The notes beneath the pieces are model-generated. The model worked only from the letters and a program-made list of their open reading frames with translations, was not told the origin of the DNA and searched no databases. Shown here piece after piece: positions 39,401-48,436 of a DNA stretch of 64,000 nt. The first letter of the stretch is position 1. Each line of letters begins with the position of its first letter. Location: contig NZ_KE356561.1 in the NCBI RefSeq assembly GCF_000415985.1, positions 311,660-375,659 on the forward strand. Direction: 5' to 3'. The DNA is from Haloquadratum walsbyi J07HQW2 (GTDB taxonomy: Archaea > Halobacteriota > Halobacteria > Halobacteriales > Haloferacaceae). The translations under genes and the position numbers were made by a program.

Positions 39401-39499
39401 ACGAATAAGATATATATTCAATCTGAGAATGGTGGTGCTGTTGTAGTTGATATTGAGTCAAAAGGAGTGACTGAAGACCAGATTATCATTAGACGGTAA
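36422..39499 (+). CDS. Large exoprotein anchored by one helix, with N-terminal cytosolic zinc ribbon
   Basis: A 1025-aa protein. Residues 19-54 make a zinc ribbon (CPSC at 19-22, C-x4-C at 49-54: CPNPEC). One membrane helix follows (~77-105, PLLIVVVVFVGIGFVSVNIL). The remaining ~900 residues are outside the cell and beta-rich. The first domain resembles carboxypeptidase-regulatory/CNA-B-like folds (GSISSPTGSVSGVEVSVQAT, DSNGYFSLKGI), followed by several Ig-like segments (GPGSVSGSAEMSL-like repeats, ENSRVSNSEVAKTESVSI). Known: ribbons on the inside of a single-pass surface protein may sense or bind a cytosolic partner. I infer a structural or adhesion component of the transfer/pilus apparatus. 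Family not recognised by name. Confidence 0.7.
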   Translation: MKIQNPDSVSTDSRSEMVCPSCFTVGLEQHPGYVSDYSGKSEILYATRCPNPECEYHRAKGVPSKLVQGQYSGTSLLSLVSIQPLLIVVVVFVGIGFVSVNILGFALPATGVGIVDDVFDGSTQSVSGSISSPTGSVSGVEVSVQATDISTRSDSNGYFSLKGISTTSDQRLLIVPSSESPYAPTSVMSSDLPKSSDPDVELNAEIVLSSVEDLLVSDVVTNDSIEYSVAHPDNLPESVNIVVKPPETSEVTDSTILRGSGTHRVLIPGEIVSDSVRVSGSAEMSLRTAQYTWRGKSIGLDIPDGTVPVSISVNLTEELSSVEKSESFLVSNGDSIEVPYSPSTIADDAQVTLSGGSSRAPTTVEDVFSADNPRIEIRDEDAPSEVTVTITGNKSNQERTASGKINAESITLPVSGSVPLDDVVFRLDDVTPTEEVITKSTVSADGSSGLERKRTSKKIIDNSGTYTVSFSESVDRNGGLVTKGYRINGESTAVRGDTATLSLSEDDKIWFWIEASQQTYSQNKSFDGFQDLTVENSRVSNSEVAKTESVSITADLSYAGSGGTSVPVYLFVDGVREQKKSSVFIDSRQEKQVQFTGVSFTRPGVHTVSINDGEKVDIVVGSGKPKSGSGSVTAELTRSPTDPGIELQDRRTQETVCAVTVQNPACEIASVNPDDPRFMINAIGVQSGKYEILYTERNGQGDVTIDIDADGEPELTHPGVLEDNETLQATKSLPAGTRSILFDVGIGDDLPYVITYTQKNQILQPKIIAGTEVVVNETSSFKGSKTYTFTPPTQITQYRVETPDLSEFTAEFRWVESGQSTYPSVLINRIEVCSPIDFIKTSRCRVTDDSLAALQTDDLEFIMLTNSQAKFETEVQAVSLPSAIDVSGPEGATRITPSVGTDSQRWSGDSAEDILVSRDNTVTIVSPGETESELLKTTFEYTYVPYPAENPTVVLINEGIEQEYVLPSGVKTSGGNLDDPYTIEIPSDYFSFGTNKIYIQSENGGAVVVDIESKGVTEDQIIIRR

Positions 39500-39513
39500 G
39501 TATGTCAAAAAAC

Positions 39514-39521
39514 TTATATAA
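39514..39521 (+). promoter_or_regulatory. TATA box for the gene at 39543
   Basis: TTATATAA lies 22-29 bases before ATG 39543; a second TATATAA-like run is at 39533-39539. Confidence 0.45.
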
Positions 39522-39542
39522 TTTCGTTGCACTATATAATCA

Positions 39543-39947
39543 ATGGTATCCACATTTATCGATAATTTCAACCTTAGCGTTCGATCGCATGGAGTAACAC
39601 TTCTGATCTTAACAGTCGTGTTAGTTAGTATATTTATTCCTGGAACTGTCGCTGCACAGCCTGCTGAGGCTGAGCTTGATTCAATTATCTGTCAGAGTGA
39701 TAGCCCAGATGAAGGGTTTGAAAGTATCTTAAATTCATTATTAACGGTTGGGGCAGCACTTGGTGCTGTAGCTGGAACTGTTGTATATGCCCTTGTTAGA
39801 GCAGCAAAATCGGTGAAACCAGGGTATGACAATATTGATGGAAAGAAAGCACTCATCTCAGGATGGTCGGTTATTATTATTCTATACTTTGGTGAGTTTG
39901 TGCTTGATATCTTATTTGATATAAACATCGGTTGTATTACGCCATAA
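39543..39947 (+). CDS. VirB2/TrbC-like small membrane subunit
   Basis: A 134-aa protein. The signal-like segment VTLLILTVVLVSIFIPGTVA ends at A-x-A (VAAQPAEAE). The mature part has two hydrophobic helices, LTVGAALGAVAGTVVYALV and GWSVIIILYFGEFVLDIL, separated by a basic loop (RAAKSVKPGYDNIDGKK), with a Cys near each end. Signal peptide, two helices and a basic loop is the layout of VirB2/TrbC conjugative pilins, and its place before VirB6- and VirB4-like genes fits. No sequence match is claimed beyond layout. Confidence 0.55.
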   Translation: MVSTFIDNFNLSVRSHGVTLLILTVVLVSIFIPGTVAAQPAEAELDSIICQSDSPDEGFESILNSLLTVGAALGAVAGTVVYALVRAAKSVKPGYDNIDGKKALISGWSVIIILYFGEFVLDILFDINIGCITP

Positions 39948-39981
39948 CTAATAGCAACACCTTTTACGAGAACAAGAGTGA

Positions 39982-42123
39982 ATGAAATATCAAAAGTTGG
40001 GATTATTGGTAGTAATTCTGTGTTTTACCTTGAGTTTTGGATTTCCAACTGTTTCTGCTGAGCCTATTTCTGAGTGGGTAAATGAGACAAAAACAGATCC
40101 AACATACTCACAGATTACAGAGCCGAAAAGGTATTTCAGTGGCGATTATGAAATTCGACGCTCCGGAGATTTTGTCGTTGATTCAGACATACATATCAAT
40201 GATGTAAATACTGACCCAGCGAACTTCACAATTGATGCGTTGAGTGCGGCTAAAGATAATCCGTATGCAGTGTACGATGTTCAGTTTTCGAAGTATCCTT
40301 CAGAGGTAAGTACGTGGAATCAAATCAATTCAAACCAGTATCGAGATTTATCTCGGTATACAACGGTTGCTCCTGGAAGAACAATTGAAACTGCTGAATC
40401 AGGAAGATACGTCAAAGATGCTGTCGTTGGATTTCATTCGATAACTCCCAGTGTGTATGTACATACAACTGTATCGACTGAGAGTAATTCATTCGTTGAA
40501 ACGGTGAAGGAACTAAATCTTGGAGTTGAATTTGATGAAGTCGAACATCGAGTAGGATCCGAAGCGAGTGTGAATGCCATTGTTGATTACCGATTAGATA
40601 TTCCAGAGGATAATAAACGAGAATTTCGTTGGATTGAGTACGATGTCGAGACAGCAGACATTACACGGACTATAATAAGATCAACGTCGTGTCGGTCTGA
40701 ATCAGTATGTATTCTTGATTCGACTCAAAGAGATGATGAAAATCCTCAATTTCGCTCTGTTGAGTTTCCTGAGCCGGGGAGAAATGATATTATTGCTACA
40801 GCAGAGGTTTATGTAGAAATTGAGAAAATCACACGTACTCGTGATGAGGAATGCGAAACAGTTGATGCTGACAGAGTATGTAGCTATACCCCGTGGAAAG
40901 TAGTTGATATTGATATCTTAACCGACGAGGTTGAGACAACGACTTCAAGAGAACTTATTGTTGAATCACCGAGTATTACTGTTGAGAAAGCAGTGTTCCC
41001 GAGTGGAGCTGAAGAATTCTACATTACTGATTTAGACCCCGATGAGTGGAAGTATATGTCGTATGTTTCAACTGGCGAACGAGACACACAACGAGCGTTA
41101 AGTAGTTCGTGGCAGTATTTTTCATCTCGCGATGCTCGCTGGGATACCAGTTGTGAGATTGGTGAAGGGTTCTCGTTAAGTGTAAATAATTGTCTATTGT
41201 GGTCTGGAGACATTTCCACTGGGACTTCAAATGTGAATCCTGTAGAATCAGATATTCGACCATTGTGGGTTCATGCGTTTCCTCAAAAGACATTATTACA
41301 AAATGATCAGAGTATTGGAACAGTGATCAGAGATATCCCAGAAGAGACAGAGAAAGATGCTCCAGTGTTACAGTCTCACCCGACGTGTAAGTCTGGATTC
41401 TGTTCGTGGATATTTATTGATAATGTATTAAACACTCAATCAAATACTAATTCAAAAACGTATACAACACCGAGAGAGATTGTTATTCGACGAGCACCAC
41501 AATATTCTGGAAGTGTGTTCACGACAGGAAAGATAAATCGAGAAATAACAGATGCGATAGAAGTTACTGGATTAGTTCCAACAGCAACGACTCATCAATC
41601 ATTTACACGAGTTCAACCCGTAGTAAAGACACAGATTAATGCAAAATCAGTAATTGATCCAACGATGTCTTCAGAAGAACGAACCCGAGCAAGTCGTCGT
41701 TTGGGTGTCTCACAGGTTTCTGAAGACGAAACAATTCTACAAATATCCTTGTTTGAGGCAGAGTCTGACCGACCGATTTCATTATCGGGGCGGAATGAAA
41801 CTGTCGTCGTTGATGCATTCAATACTGATTATAGTTCAGAAGTGACGCTAGATGGTACTGGGAGAGGTGTAACTGTTGTGCCATATGATTCGTACGAAAT
41901 TCGGTATAATGCACAGCCATGGTATACGCTTCAAGATTCACAGACTGCATATTTATCTGCAGAAGCGTCCACTGATGGATCACAGGTTGAGCGATCTTCT
42001 TTGCTTTCGCAATTGATTGGGCTTGTAGGAGTGTTTGGAACTGTTATAGTTGCAAGTTTGTTTGTCGTTCGTGCAATGGGGTTGCAAGTAACCCTTCGTG
42101 AGTTAACTCGATTACTTAGATAA
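39982..42123 (+). CDS. Large secreted protein with C-terminal membrane anchor
   Basis: A 713-aa protein. Signal peptide LGLLVVILCFTLSFGFPTVSA at the start; then ~620 residues of beta-rich ectodomain with sparse, paired Cys (TSCRSESVC, DEECETVDADRVC, CEIGEGFSLSVNNC, CKSGFC). A final helix (LIGLVGVFGTVIVASLFVV) precedes a short basic tail. The disulfide-like pairs are unusual for a haloarchaeal cytosolic protein and fit an extracellular fold. It starts 34 bases after the VirB2-like gene and is followed by the VirB6-like gene, so it is probably an outer component of the channel or mating-contact structure. Not recognised as a named family. Confidence 0.65.
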   Translation: MKYQKLGLLVVILCFTLSFGFPTVSAEPISEWVNETKTDPTYSQITEPKRYFSGDYEIRRSGDFVVDSDIHINDVNTDPANFTIDALSAAKDNPYAVYDVQFSKYPSEVSTWNQINSNQYRDLSRYTTVAPGRTIETAESGRYVKDAVVGFHSITPSVYVHTTVSTESNSFVETVKELNLGVEFDEVEHRVGSEASVNAIVDYRLDIPEDNKREFRWIEYDVETADITRTIIRSTSCRSESVCILDSTQRDDENPQFRSVEFPEPGRNDIIATAEVYVEIEKITRTRDEECETVDADRVCSYTPWKVVDIDILTDEVETTTSRELIVESPSITVEKAVFPSGAEEFYITDLDPDEWKYMSYVSTGERDTQRALSSSWQYFSSRDARWDTSCEIGEGFSLSVNNCLLWSGDISTGTSNVNPVESDIRPLWVHAFPQKTLLQNDQSIGTVIRDIPEETEKDAPVLQSHPTCKSGFCSWIFIDNVLNTQSNTNSKTYTTPREIVIRRAPQYSGSVFTTGKINREITDAIEVTGLVPTATTHQSFTRVQPVVKTQINAKSVIDPTMSSEERTRASRRLGVSQVSEDETILQISLFEAESDRPISLSGRNETVVVDAFNTDYSSEVTLDGTGRGVTVVPYDSYEIRYNAQPWYTLQDSQTAYLSAEASTDGSQVERSSLLSQLIGLVGVFGTVIVASLFVVRAMGLQVTLRELTRLLR

Positions 42124-42167
42124 TAGAAAACTCTATAAGTGTCAGATGAATTAAATGATTTATTAGA

Positions 42168-45098
42168 ATGGCTAATTTCATCTTAAATTCAATTGAAACA
42201 TTACTTGATGGATTAATTAGTCTTCTTGGGAGTTTTATTCGAGTAATGTTAGAATGGTTGCAAGATCAAATAACGAATACGCCATATCCTGGTGAATCTA
42301 TTGGGTCTCCACAGATTTTTACTGGTCCATTGGAAGGTGAGCCATTTTATGATGTGTATGAGGTGTATACAGCAACGGGTGGGATTCAAGATACGGCATT
42401 GATTTTGTGGTTTATTGGAGTGTTTTTCGTGTTTTTGGGAGGAACCGTGCAACCATTGTTACCTGGATCGATCGACACTGAAGAATCCAAGAGAAAGTTA
42501 TTCGTGGCATTTCTCGGTATTGTATTCTGGTGGCCAATTGCGACGTTCTTGCTTGCCTTTAGTGATGTAATTGCTGAACTTTTGTATCAACAAGCATTGA
42601 CATACAATAATGTTTCAGCAAATCAAGGAGTGTTCGTTGGAATTTATGACTTAGTCATCGGTGGGCTACAAGATCAGGGAACAGGAGGGTCTGCATTTGC
42701 GTTACTCGCAGCGATCGTGTTTGTGTTAGAGGGAATTATCTATCTGATAGTTTCTGTATTGTGGTATATTCGGTATTTTTTTATTTATATCTTAACACCA
42801 TTAATGCCGCTTGTCTTTGCGACATGGAGTTTTGGACTTCCAGGATTGCAACCAATTTCACGATTTGCAGGAAAAGTACCGAGACAGTGGGTAACACTTG
42901 TATTTTTAACGATACCTGCGGCTATTTTAACGATATTTGCAACATCGGTTGTCGGAATCCTTGTTGAGCAGATGAGTGATTCGGATCAGGAGCTGAATGG
43001 AACTGGTGATATTTCTACTAATTATCAGATTGAATCGTCGTCAGCAGCTGCGACTCAAAACCCAGAGGTTATGTTTGATCCACAGGTCCCTCTTGCATCC
43101 TTACAACCGATAGTGGCTTCAAGCACAACATCTGATACAATTATTAATACGCAATCACAGTTAATTGATGGACTACAGACAGGAGCTGAAGAAGGAGTAA
43201 TACTATTACTTATCACTGTGATGGGATTAGCTATTCCGTTATTGATCATGGCAACTCCGTGGCTCATGGTCAAATTTGTCACTGGCTCTATGATGACTGG
43301 ACTGGGTGCTATTGTAAACCCTGTTGGAGCGGCGTCAAATGCATTAGGTGGTCTTGGTAATTTTACTAAGTCCGTTACGTCTAATGAAGTCTCGTACACT
43401 GATGAAGAGGAAGAGAAGATTAACAAGCAAGCCAAGCTTGAAGCAGAAATCGACGAATCTGGTCGTACCTGGAATGATCTCACAGCAGATGAAGAAACGA
43501 TCTTGAGTGCAAGTAATGATGCACAATCGAAAGCAAAGAACCGAGCTGAGACAAATATGTTTTCTGATATGCACAATCGAGTGAGTAGATATGGTGCAAG
43601 CGCTGCAGGAGTTGGTGCGGTTGTATCTGATGCAAATGAAATGTCTCACCGCTCTATGTCAGCTGCACGTTCGAAAGGAGGATCAGCGGCATCACAAGCT
43701 GGGAAGTTTACGACAGATATGACTTCAAATCCAGCAGCTGTGAGGAAGGGAATCTCAGAAAATATGAAAGCGAGAGCCAAAACAAGAGTTGCCGGTGCTG
43801 CCGCTCCATTTGCAAGGACACCTGGATCGATGGTGAGAAAGACACAATCTGCAATAGATAGAGTTAGTCTGCGTAAAGAAACCGCTAAGCAGAAACAGGC
43901 AGGAGATTTCAAATCAGAATATGGACATGATCCAGTGTCTGTTAAACAGACACTCAAATCAGAGTACCACGGAGTTTCTGAAGATGAGTTAGATACTGAC
44001 TTTCTATCTCCTGAAGAGCGGGCATTCTTGAATGCTCATGGGTATTCCGTGAGAGACATGCGTGATGGTGGCTATGCAATTGAGCGTGACGAATCATTGA
44101 ATCCAGCTGCTGATCAGACAGCTGAGATATTCGATGTGTTAGAATCAATTGAATATTCCTCAGACGGTCCGAACGCACACCTGAATAATAAAGGAATTGA
44201 ACGATATATCTCAGGTAACGCAAAAACATCGTATCAAGTCGAAATTGAAGATCCACAGTCAGACGACGCAGATGCGACAACAACGAAGACACTGAGTGTC
44301 AATGAATTATTGAATAATACTCACGATATTGAGGAACTTGATGCAATCAATACAATAAGTGGACACGATTTATCTGTTGAGGCAAAAGAAGAAGCTATCA
44401 ATTCTGCAATTAATCAAGATAGTGATAAATTGGATCAAATTACACAGGCAAAGATGAAAGCGAGACTTGAAGGGATGGGTGCAGAGGTTCACGATGAACT
44501 TGCAAAGATGTATTCACAAAGTCAAAGCAAGAGTAACGCTGGCGATGCTGGAACTACTACTGTAGAGACTGATGAAATCAGAAATACGTTGGAAACGGTC
44601 GGTGTAAGCGACAGAATAATCAATGTGGTTGCTGATACTACTGACGCTCCTCCTGTTCAAGATACATCAGTCACAGGATCTGTGGATATGGCTGTTGATA
44701 CAACAGACAATATAGCTCAACAGACGCCTGTTAATGAAGAGCCATCGGTTAATGTAACTATCGACAATGATTCAGCTACTGATACAGCAGGTGAAAGCGA
44801 TACATCAGATAACATTGACACTGACAAAACAATACAGGGGTATGATATATCAGTTGATGTTGGTAGTAGTGCTGCTAATTCAGTAATGAGTCAAAAAATT
44901 AATCAGCAGAAACAACAACAGAAGCAGAAGCAGAAAACTAAGACTCCAAAACAGACTGAGCAGGAGCGAATGAAAGAAAACTTGAGACAGTCACATCCTG
45001 ATCACGGTGGGACACAGGATGGATTCATGAAAACGTTCAGAGAATTTAAACAATTCCGGAAAAGGGAACATAATGAACACTATCACAAAAAGCTATAA
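42168..45098 (+). CDS. VirB6/TrbL-like polytopic membrane protein with C-terminal J-like HPD segment
   Basis: A 976-aa protein. Residues ~1-400 carry about 6-7 helices (LILWFIGVFFVFLGGTV, LFVAFLGIVFWWPIATFLLA, LLAAIVFVLEGIIYLIVSVL, YFFIYILTPLMPLVFATWSF, VTLVFLTIPAAILTIFATSV, GVILLLITVMGLAIPLLIMA), the design of VirB6/TrbL channel proteins of type IV secretion. A long soluble region (~400-976) is rich in A, S, K and D/E. Near the end are a Q/K-rich stretch and MKENLRQSHPDHGGTQDGFM, with HPD at 943-945, like helix II, loop and helix III of a J domain. J domains recruit Hsp70 (DnaK); here it may couple chaperone to substrate or assembly. Helix I of the J domain is not evident, so the match is partial. 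Confidence 0.7.
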   Translation: MANFILNSIETLLDGLISLLGSFIRVMLEWLQDQITNTPYPGESIGSPQIFTGPLEGEPFYDVYEVYTATGGIQDTALILWFIGVFFVFLGGTVQPLLPGSIDTEESKRKLFVAFLGIVFWWPIATFLLAFSDVIAELLYQQALTYNNVSANQGVFVGIYDLVIGGLQDQGTGGSAFALLAAIVFVLEGIIYLIVSVLWYIRYFFIYILTPLMPLVFATWSFGLPGLQPISRFAGKVPRQWVTLVFLTIPAAILTIFATSVVGILVEQMSDSDQELNGTGDISTNYQIESSSAAATQNPEVMFDPQVPLASLQPIVASSTTSDTIINTQSQLIDGLQTGAEEGVILLLITVMGLAIPLLIMATPWLMVKFVTGSMMTGLGAIVNPVGAASNALGGLGNFTKSVTSNEVSYTDEEEEKINKQAKLEAEIDESGRTWNDLTADEETILSASNDAQSKAKNRAETNMFSDMHNRVSRYGASAAGVGAVVSDANEMSHRSMSAARSKGGSAASQAGKFTTDMTSNPAAVRKGISENMKARAKTRVAGAAAPFARTPGSMVRKTQSAIDRVSLRKETAKQKQAGDFKSEYGHDPVSVKQTLKSEYHGVSEDELDTDFLSPEERAFLNAHGYSVRDMRDGGYAIERDESLNPAADQTAEIFDVLESIEYSSDGPNAHLNNKGIERYISGNAKTSYQVEIEDPQSDDADATTTKTLSVNELLNNTHDIEELDAINTISGHDLSVEAKEEAINSAINQDSDKLDQITQAKMKARLEGMGAEVHDELAKMYSQSQSKSNAGDAGTTTVETDEIRNTLETVGVSDRIINVVADTTDAPPVQDTSVTGSVDMAVDTTDNIAQQTPVNEEPSVNVTIDNDSATDTAGESDTSDNIDTDKTIQGYDISVDVGSSAANSVMSQKINQQKQQQKQKQKTKTPKQTEQERMKENLRQSHPDHGGTQDGFMKTFREFKQFRKREHNEHYHKKL

Positions 45099-45101
45099 AT
45101 A
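45094..45101 (+). promoter_or_regulatory. TATA-like box before the VirB3/4-like gene
   Basis: TATAAATA lies 29-36 bases before ATG 45130, overlapping the end of the VirB6-like gene. Confidence 0.35.
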
Positions 45102-45129
45102 TCATAACACGATAAAATATACTATATAA

Positions 45130-46215
45130 ATGTCAGTTGATAGACGAATACCCGAGTCATTAGGAACAACAGATACACTATTAGATAATGCCCCGCTAGT
45201 TGGGACTGTTGAAGTCACTGACGGGTTTGTCGCTTTTGGACCTGCAATGTCTGCGTTTATTATTTCAAATCAAGTTTTCCCGGCAGATTATCAGTGGATG
45301 GGCTTCGTTGTTGGATTTATTGTCGCATTAGTTGGTCTCGTGTTTCTTCTTGGAAAACCAAACTATATCTCGTTATCAGAATGGCTGCGTAATTACATAG
45401 AGTATAGAAAACGTCCACGGACAACTCACAAAGCGCTTCAAACAGACGGTGGATACAGTACAGGAAGCAAACCAATTACGAATAGTCCTGATACAAGAAA
45501 TACTACATTAATTGAACAAATCTACCCCGAAGCAAATGCGATTGAACGAACAGATGGAGCTGTCGTTGGAATGGTTGAACTCGGGGGGATCAATCTTGAT
45601 ACAGCATTAAAATCACGTTGGGAACAAGCTTCTGGAACGTTAGCTAATTTCTTTAATACACAGATACAATATGAAATCCAATTTTATCTTCCAATGAGGA
45701 AGTTTGACCCATCGGGTCAAATCCAGTTATACGAAAATCGAGCTGATTCGGCTGTTGATGAAGATAATGCATTATTGCTTGAATACCTTGATGATCGACG
45801 ATCCTGGTTCTATGGATTGTCTTACGACTCATATATTCGAGAATGTTATGTCATAGTGGCTGTTGATAAATCAGATGTATTGAACGAACAAATGGGCGTT
45901 GACTCTGACAGTGTATTTAATTTTATTACCGAAACAAAATGTGGTGAGCTTCTCTCTGATGCATTTGTTGGACTCCGTGGAACGCACACGATAAGCCGAT
46001 TAACAGGGTATGAGATGAAAGAACGACAACTACAGGAGTTGAATCGGCGCTTAAATGAAATAAATTCAGGCATGGGTTCTGGAGAATCAATGGCAACAGA
46101 GATTATATCAGCGGATAAAGCAGGAATCCTTTTGAAAGAATATTGGGAGGGCGTTGACATCCCAAAACTCGAAGGAGAGAATCTCATTCGCGAAAAACCA
46201 ATTGTCACAAAGTAA
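45130..46215 (+). CDS. PrgI/VirB3-like membrane domain plus VirB4 N-terminal domain
   Basis: A 361-aa protein. Two helices (GFVAFGPAMSAFIISNQVF and WMGFVVGFIVALVGLVFLL) near the N-terminus resemble the PrgI/VirB3 group. Residues ~130-361 (IEQIYPEANAIERTDGAVVG, RWEQASGTLANFFNTQIQYE, RECYVIVAVDKSDV) match the layout of the N-terminal domain of VirB4/TraC ATPases. It ends 6 bases before the ATPase gene, so VirB3-VirB4N and VirB4C are encoded as two coupled proteins. It probably anchors the ATPase at the membrane. Confidence 0.65.
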   Translation: MSVDRRIPESLGTTDTLLDNAPLVGTVEVTDGFVAFGPAMSAFIISNQVFPADYQWMGFVVGFIVALVGLVFLLGKPNYISLSEWLRNYIEYRKRPRTTHKALQTDGGYSTGSKPITNSPDTRNTTLIEQIYPEANAIERTDGAVVGMVELGGINLDTALKSRWEQASGTLANFFNTQIQYEIQFYLPMRKFDPSGQIQLYENRADSAVDEDNALLLEYLDDRRSWFYGLSYDSYIRECYVIVAVDKSDVLNEQMGVDSDSVFNFITETKCGELLSDAFVGLRGTHTISRLTGYEMKERQLQELNRRLNEINSGMGSGESMATEIISADKAGILLKEYWEGVDIPKLEGENLIREKPIVTK

Positions 46216-46221
46216 GTAATT

Positions 46222-48228
46222 ATGAAACTACCATTTATTCAATCCTCGACTGAGAATAATACCGATCAAACCGAAGACAGCACTGAGCAGAATAAAGCAA
46301 CATCAGGGTCTCAACGCAATGGGATTCCGAATATCGGACGTTTTCATAAGGATATTATTTCACCATCTGGGATTTATGAAGAAGTATCGCAAGCAAAGGT
46401 TGGAAATCATCATGTGAAAACGTTCTTTATTAATGGATGGCCAGATGCTCCAAATACACTATTTCTTGATAAGATTTTGAAATCGGTCCCAGTTGAGAAT
46501 GATATCTCGATTCACGTGAGTCCATATCAATCAGGTGAGCTTATGAGATCACTTGGCAAAGAAGTTGAGCAAGCAAGAGCTCGATTGAATACTCGTGAAG
46601 GAGGTGTGCTAACGAATCGACGGAAACAAAAAGAGTATGAGCAAACAGCAGAGATTTATCAAGCGTTAGAGCAAACGAATACAGAATTATTCGACGTTGG
46701 GATGTACATCACAATCCGTGGTGAATCAAAGGAAGAACTAAATGAAGCAACAGATGTGCTTTTGAAGGCAATGCGGTCTGCTCCAGCATTACTTCAACCA
46801 GCACCACTAGTACACAGACAATTAGAAGGAATGCAAGCTGTTTCTCCAATTGGAGCAGACACAGTTGGATATAAAACAGAGATGATGGGTGGTGCAATTG
46901 GGACAATGCTCCCGTATTCTTCAAAACGGATTATTGAAGATACTGGTGTAGATTTTGGTGTTCATGCGGGAAACAATTCACCCGTGATCGTCGATCGATG
47001 GACGCGAGAAAATGGATATAACCAACTCACAATCGGAAAAATTGGAAGTGGCAAATCCTTTTCTATAAAATTGAATATGTTGCGCAGTTACGCGTCACGA
47101 GATGATGTGTTATTATTCATACTAGATCCTGTTGGAGGATTTGACAATATTGTAACTGCACTCAAGGGAGAACGGGTCACTGTTGGTGGAAAGCTTGGAC
47201 TAAATCCGATGGAGATCCGACCAACACCAGAACGAGTAATGAAGCGAGCGTCTGATATCGATCCATATGCTATGAAAAAGGCAACTGTGATTGAATTTTT
47301 TGAAATGTATTTCTCTCAACGAGGGGTCTCATTAGATGATTCACGAGGTGTTCTTGAAACCGCAGTTGAAGCAGCATACTTTGAAAACGGAATTACTCGA
47401 GATATATCTACACATGATAATCCCTCTCCAACAATTAAGAATGTCATCAGGATCGTAGAACTCATGGCTGAAGAACCGAGTGAATTTGTCGATGCCGACT
47501 CTGATAGGCTCAGAGACCGAATTGAAACACAGGCAGCACGTTTGATAACTGGGTTCACGCAGTTCAAAGAGGGTGGGCAGTTTGAGAATCTTGCTGGAGA
47601 GTCAGAACTAGACATTCGAGATAACAACGTTACTTACTTCGATTTAACTCAAAAGGAAGGATCCGGAGAAATTGGATTGATGATGACGCTGTTGTTCTCT
47701 GAAGTATACCAAATTGCGAAAGAAACAGACAAGAAGGTGATGTTCATTATTGACGAAGCTCATTACCTGATGAAAGATGCGGAAACTCTTGACTTTCTCA
47801 CTACTGCAGTCCGCCACTCTCGCCATCTTGACCTCTCGATTAATTTCATTACACAAACTATTGAAGAGTTCTTTAGTCATCACAAAGCACAGTCTATTGC
47901 ACAGCTATGTTCATTAAAACTATTTCAGCGAACAGAGTCAGATATCCCTCCAGATATCGCAGACACATTAGATCTTAACCAAAGTGAAATTAATTTCATC
48001 CAGACAGCACAGGCAGGGTCACAAGAGTTAGGATACTCTGAAGCTCTTCTTGGGGTCGGATCGATGGGATATGTCCCGATTAGAGTCATTGCAAGTGATC
48101 TTGAAGAGAATATAATTAATTACGAGGATCAGTTTGAGGCCGATGAAGCCGAATTTATTGGAGATTCAGTGAATTCTGAAGAGACTGAAGATGAAAACAC
48201 CGAAAACGCCGAGAGTTCTAGAGAATAG
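46222..48228 (+). CDS. VirB4/TraC-type type IV secretion ATPase
   Basis: A 668-aa protein. Walker A TIGKIGSGKSFSIKL (~270-285), Walker B KVMFIIDEAHYLM (~504), then TAVRHSRHLDLSINFITQTI and IAQLCSLKLFQRTESD (motifs of the HerA/FtsK-VirB4 group). The N-terminal ~230 residues supply the second half of the VirB4 N-terminal fold, including the 'ALEQTNTELFDVGMYITIRG' type strand. The C-terminal tail is acidic. Known family role: energising pilus biogenesis and substrate movement through a type IV secretion channel. Its presence beside VirB6- and VirD4-like genes is the strongest evidence for a conjugation-type apparatus in this cluster. Confidence 0.88.
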   Translation: MKLPFIQSSTENNTDQTEDSTEQNKATSGSQRNGIPNIGRFHKDIISPSGIYEEVSQAKVGNHHVKTFFINGWPDAPNTLFLDKILKSVPVENDISIHVSPYQSGELMRSLGKEVEQARARLNTREGGVLTNRRKQKEYEQTAEIYQALEQTNTELFDVGMYITIRGESKEELNEATDVLLKAMRSAPALLQPAPLVHRQLEGMQAVSPIGADTVGYKTEMMGGAIGTMLPYSSKRIIEDTGVDFGVHAGNNSPVIVDRWTRENGYNQLTIGKIGSGKSFSIKLNMLRSYASRDDVLLFILDPVGGFDNIVTALKGERVTVGGKLGLNPMEIRPTPERVMKRASDIDPYAMKKATVIEFFEMYFSQRGVSLDDSRGVLETAVEAAYFENGITRDISTHDNPSPTIKNVIRIVELMAEEPSEFVDADSDRLRDRIETQAARLITGFTQFKEGGQFENLAGESELDIRDNNVTYFDLTQKEGSGEIGLMMTLLFSEVYQIAKETDKKVMFIIDEAHYLMKDAETLDFLTTAVRHSRHLDLSINFITQTIEEFFSHHKAQSIAQLCSLKLFQRTESDIPPDIADTLDLNQSEINFIQTAQAGSQELGYSEALLGVGSMGYVPIRVIASDLEENIINYEDQFEADEAEFIGDSVNSEETEDENTENAESSRE

Positions 48229-48436
48229 TGCAGAGTCATCATGTTTTCATTAATTAGAGGGTATCCTTACGACTAATAACGTGGATCGATACACTCCTGA
48301 AGTAAATAGAGGTATAGAGTGAATCGAGAATATATAATCCCCTTATGACAGTTTCACACGAATTATAGATATCCCAGGAATATTTATATATGATGACATA
48401 ATCACATAAGATAGATTATACATATAGAGTAAATAC
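48229..48436. promoter_or_regulatory. Intergenic promoter region
   Basis: About 200 AT-rich bases. Candidate TATA runs are TTTATATATG near 48383 and TTATACATATAG near 48417, the second about 20 bases before ATG 48437. It separates the VirB4 block from the coupling-protein block. Confidence 0.35.
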
